From assembly GCA_015060625.1 (NCBI GenBank), contig SUYC01000012.1:61404-125403 (forward strand): 64,000 nucleotides of DNA. The letters are read 5' to 3'. The translations under genes were made by a program, and so were the position numbers. Source of the stretch: Xylanibacter ruminicola. GTDB taxonomy: Bacteria > Bacteroidota > Bacteroidia > Bacteroidales > Bacteroidaceae. Positions 61,157 to 64,000 of this stretch are shown one piece after another. Every line of letters starts with the position of its first letter. Within the stretch, counting starts at the first letter, position 1. The notes beneath the pieces were generated by a model. It ran no database searches. It saw nothing but the letters and a program-made list of their open reading frames with translations, and was not told where the DNA came from.

Positions 61157-62396
61157 TTATTCTGATATCTGCCAGTCTTCAATTGTACGCGTATCGGCGT
61201 TAAACTTAACGCCCACCTTCACTACGCGCTTGTTTTTCCTCATCACGAGCTGAAAGCCCTGTATATACAGGTAGCAAACCATCTATATACCCAACACGAA
61301 CCTCCTGATTAGGAATCGCCAATGTATAAAGTTGCGAATCGCGATCATAGTCCTTAATGGTAAGATAACCACTCTGATAAAGCAGAGGCAGAGCATCCTT
61401 CATATTTTCTGTTGGCTGATCAAAGTCCGAAGAGAACACCTCAAGACTATCCAGCGAAGTAATATCCGTTTTGAAAAATCTCAATTGATTAATCAGAAAG
61501 GTAGGAGTTCCACTCTCAAACCAGTAGTTATTTAGCTCTCTCTGTTGAAAAGCCTTTAGCAAACTGAATGGGTTATATATATCAGTTGAATCCTTGGTAA
61601 AGTGATAGCCATCATATTTCTGCTTCAACTGTTCATGCATAACATCTGCAGTTGTACCATTGAGTTGCGCCAATCGCTCAACATCTTCTTTCAGTACTGT
61701 TGCCAGTTCGTTTTCCGTAATACCACAAATATTGGCAAACATGGTATCCATCGTAACATTGGTAAGATTGTTGATGGTCGAGAAGATGCTTAACTGCGAA
61801 AATTTAGTAATACCCGTAATAAAGCAGAACTTAACAATCCGCTCGTTAGCTTTCAGGGGCTGATAAAATTCCTGCATCACCATTCGTTTATCAGCGAGTG
61901 TATCTTCTTCGTGCAACACCTCCAAAAGTGGCGCATCATACTCATCTACGATAACCACCACCTGCTTACCAGTCTGCTCATAGGCACGCTGCATAATGCC
62001 ATTCAACACTTTTCCAGGACTGAACTCATCTTCACACTTTCCGTACAGTTCTGTAAATGGACGCAGCAACCACATCAGGGTGGCCTTCAAATCTTCTGCA
62101 GAACCTTGTCCTTTTGCCAAACTCAAATCAAGACGAACCACAGGATACTGCTCCCAGTCCTTTTCCATTTCCATTATTTTCAGGCCTTCAAAAAGCTCCT
62201 TCTTTCCTTGGAAATAGGATTCGAGTGTAGAGGTAAGCAACGATTTTCCGAATCTGCGCGGGCGACTCATAAAGATAAACTTTGCATAATGAGCCAATTG
62301 CCAAACCAAATCAGTTTTATCCACATATAAATACCCCTCTCGAATAATCTCCGAGAACGTCTGAATACCTATCGGATATCGTCTTTCTGCCATCAT
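61157..62396 (-). pseudogene. AAA-ATPase/PD-(D/E)XK nuclease gene with deleted nuclease domain
   Basis: From the ATG at 62396 about 390 codons are open: Walker A-like MSRPRRFGKSLLTSTLESYF, Walker B VVIVDEYDAPL, as in the Bacteroidetes AAA-ATPase-like family. After SARDEE the frame leaves the family and stops at 61206. In another frame the family's C-terminal end is visible (KRVVKVGVKFNADTRTIEDW, stop at 61157). About 100 codons carrying the nuclease motif are deleted. A good promoter lies upstream (62415-62445). Confidence 0.8.
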
Positions 62397-62414
62397 ATCG
62401 TTGCTATTTGGCGA

Positions 62415-62445
62415 CAAAGGTAGCACTTTCTTTTGAAAAATGCAA
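62415..62445 (-). promoter_or_regulatory. Predicted promoter of the AAA-ATPase pseudogene
   Basis: On the minus strand TTG (62445-62443), 20 bp, then TACCTTTG (62422-62415). Confidence 0.65.
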
Positions 62446-62492
62446 GCATTTTTATGTAAATATGTTAGAAAGAATACGTCTTTCTTTCACGC

Positions 62493-62576
62493 TTACGGCT
62501 CAGATTTTCCAATCTTCATTCGCGAAACAGAACCTGTCCCGGTGTTTCTGACATTGGTATCAACAAACACTTTCAT
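62493..62576 (-). pseudogene. Start of a destroyed PIN toxin gene
   Basis: The frame starts MKVFVDTNV, the typical first strand of a PIN domain (compare MKVFLDTNI at 20850), then runs into unrelated residues and stops after 27 codons. It begins 1 bp after the antitoxin stop codon, as a toxin gene would. Confidence 0.65.
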
Positions 62577-62577
62577 A

Positions 62578-62868
62578 TCAGAAGCCGTATTTATCGGTTA
62601 GTGCCTCTTCAAGAAGTTCATCTGCATTACTGCTGGAATCTGACATAAATCCACCCAATTTAAAGAATCCCTCTGAGTCGTTCTCCAAAGCTTTTATCTT
62701 CTGAGTGAACATCTTAGCATCAGCTGCTGTAGCTGCCAAGGCAGCCTTTTCCTGTTCTACCAGTCTTTTGGTTAGCGCAGCTCTAACAGCCTTAGTTTGC
62801 CCCTGTATTAATGTCCAAAGTGCATCTACAGGAGAAACTTTTTCTTGAGTATATGTTGTTGTAACCAT
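62578..62868 (-). CDS. Orphan antitoxin-like protein
   Basis: 96 residues. The start (SPVDALWTLIQGQTKAVRAA) and a Glu-rich end (ADELLEEALTDKYGF) match small Bacteroidetes antitoxins paired with PIN toxins. Its toxin is truncated just downstream. The upstream region is taken up by the group II intron end, so expression is doubtful. Confidence 0.65.
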   Translation of the reverse strand: MVTTTYTQEKVSPVDALWTLIQGQTKAVRAALTKRLVEQEKAALAATAADAKMFTQKIKALENDSEGFFKLGGFMSDSSSNADELLEEALTDKYGF

Positions 62869-62885
62869 AATTGTATATTTTTATG

Positions 62886-62957
62886 TCGAGTAAGTGGAGG
62901 GACTTTCACCCTCCCTTCTCACGGAACCGTGCTTGACAGTCTCCCGTCACACGGCTC
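62886..62957 (-). ncRNA. Group II intron domains V and VI (3' end)
   Basis: On the minus strand 62957-62924 is a 34-nt hairpin starting GAGCCGTGTG and ending CACGGTTC, the exact size and ends of catalytic domain V with its AGC triad. A second hairpin, GGGAGGG...CCCTCC (62915-62896), fits domain VI. The intron would end near 62886, just before the antitoxin gene. Confidence 0.8.
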
Positions 62958-63016
62958 TTCGTACTTAACTCTTTTGTTTAAATTGTTAATAATTTTATTT
63001 ATCTCAATTTGTAAAG

Positions 63017-63937
63017 TCACGGATATGGGATATACCCACTCATCCAATGAGAGAACATTTGTCTGTTATGTGCTGCACATTCTACAAGCCAGTCATAGGC
63101 TTCACCAAGTTTCGTACGAAAACGCTTGTACTTGCGCTTCACCCATCTTGATAGCCTATCATTCAGATAACTCATTACCTTCCAAAACTCAGACTTACCG
63201 AATCTTGTGTAGTAATTCACCCATCCGCTGACTATCGGGTTTATCCTCTCTGCTATCTGCTCTATGCTCATGTGCGTCTGACGATTCAGATTCCAACTTC
63301 TTATTTCCGCCTTTATCTTCAACATCGCCTTCTTGCTTATCGCAGGACTGAATGCAGTGAAGATTTGCCCTGTCTTGCTGTTCTTGGCTTTACGAGGTCT
63401 GAAGTTATAGCCCAAAAAGTCAAAGGAAGTATGCTCGGAGTTACCCTTGCGGTTACTATCCTTACAATAGACTATCTTGGTCTTCTCTTCGTTCAGTTTC
63501 AGTCCGCAGTCTGCAAACCGCTTTACCAAGCATACTTTCAGATACTGCGTCTGCTTCTCTGTACGGCAGTGACAAATGGTATCATCGGCATACCTCTCAA
63601 ACGGTATCGTAGGAAAATTGATTTCCATCCACTTGTCAAACACATACGTCAGAAACAGATTGGCTAAAACAGGACCTATCACAGACCCTTGAGGTACTCC
63701 CATCGTACGCTCCACTACCCTGCCATCACTGGTCTGATAGGGAACCTTGAGCCACCGCTCAATGTAAAGGAGTATCCACTTCTCACTGACGTGCTTCTGG
63801 ACTGCCTTCATCAACAGACCGTGGTCTATCGTGTCGAAGAACTTGCTGATGTCCATGTCAAGCACCCAGAGGTTCTCATTGCAACGCTCTATTGCCTTGG
63901 CTATGGCACTATGCGCTGACCTCATGTAAACCACCAT
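63017..63937 (-). pseudogene. Group II intron reverse transcriptase/maturase, 5'-truncated
   Basis: 306 codons from an internal ATG. RT motifs from LWVLDMDISKFFDTIDH, GVPQGSVIGPVLANLFL and the catalytic RYADDTICHC are present, then the maturase domain X (INPIVSGWVNYYTRFG, FWKVMSYLNDRL). There is no endonuclease domain. The N-terminal 100 or so residues (RT0-RT2) are missing: the frame is closed by a stop ten codons upstream, near 63968. The protein therefore starts mid-domain at MRSAHSAI and is probably inactive, unless the rest lies outside the window through a rearrangement. Confidence 0.82.
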
Positions 63938-64000
63938 TCTAGCGTACCCCTGTTTTTCAACAAGTTACGAGAATGACTATTTTAAAAATTTTCAGTTTGG

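Overview
The window looks like chromosome from a member of the Bacteroidales, most likely Prevotella or a close relative. Almost every promoter I can place has the Bacteroidetes form (TTG or TTTG about 20 bp before TAnnTTTG). Shine-Dalgarno sequences are scarce. The flanks carry genes typical of the group: a soluble serine palmitoyltransferase, bifunctional HisB, DUF4421, DUF1460 and a Bacteroidetes-type AAA-ATPase/nuclease pseudogene.

Layout. (1) 1-3.2 kb is ordinary: the 5' part of an acyl-CoA synthetase, its XRE-cupin regulator and a bile-acid/sodium symporter-family transporter. (2) About 3.2-48.1 kb is one very large accessory locus. From left to right it holds: a broken prsW; a forward operon (ECF sigma factor, C39-like protein with a possible anti-sigma N-terminus, AAA+ ATPase, Sel1 protein); a reverse seven-gene operon (zinc-ribbon membrane protein, coiled-coil/Sel1 protein, TPM membrane lipoprotein, coiled-coil lipoprotein, membrane/helical protein, two TerB-like proteins); a small membrane protein; a reverse operon (kinase-AAA+ fusion, YbjN/chaperone-like protein, unknown); a PIN toxin-antitoxin pair; a reverse operon (VWA, tubulin/FtsZ-like GTPase, papain-like protease with membrane anchors, membrane-anchored NucA-type nuclease); an intact prsW; a reverse TIR operon (TIR-zinc ribbon-FGE fold, RyR, two TIR-coiled coil-membrane paralogues); a second TPM lipoprotein with SH3b; a membrane-anchored SH3b/PARP-like ADP-ribosyltransferase; an FGE remnant; a reverse operon (Castor/Pollux-like channel with RyR-like end, RyR, giant TIR-Sel1-WG protein); and a last AAA+ ATPase behind a structured leader. 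(3) 48.2-60.8 kb is ordinary: an M16 protease pair, a YgjP-type metalloprotease, MsrA, tRNA-Pro, serine palmitoyltransferase, a lipid kinase, tRNA-Cys, DUF1232, DUF1460, DUF4421, an oxidoreductase and HisB. (4) 60.8-64 kb is a graveyard of mobile and broken genes: a transposase-like fragment, an AAA-ATPase/nuclease pseudogene, an antitoxin with a destroyed PIN partner, and the 3' end of a group II intron.

How the accessory locus may work (inference): lipoproteins and membrane proteins (TPM, SH3b, VWA, channel) could sense the envelope. The sigma/C39, kinase-AAA+ and AAA+ proteins would relay or remodel. The tubulin-like GTPase may form a scaffold. The outputs would be a protease, a nuclease, four TIR proteins that keep the catalytic glutamate, an ADP-ribosyltransferase with an H-Y-E triad, and a channel. 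Chemistry on NAD(+) (TIR, ART) beside possible nucleotide-ligand sensors (RyR) suggests a conflict or abortive-defence role, but no part of that is shown by sequence alone. The left and right halves each have an AAA+ of the CbxX/CfxQ type, a TPM lipoprotein and a Sel1 protein with the same uncharacterised domain. This suggests two related half-systems side by side.
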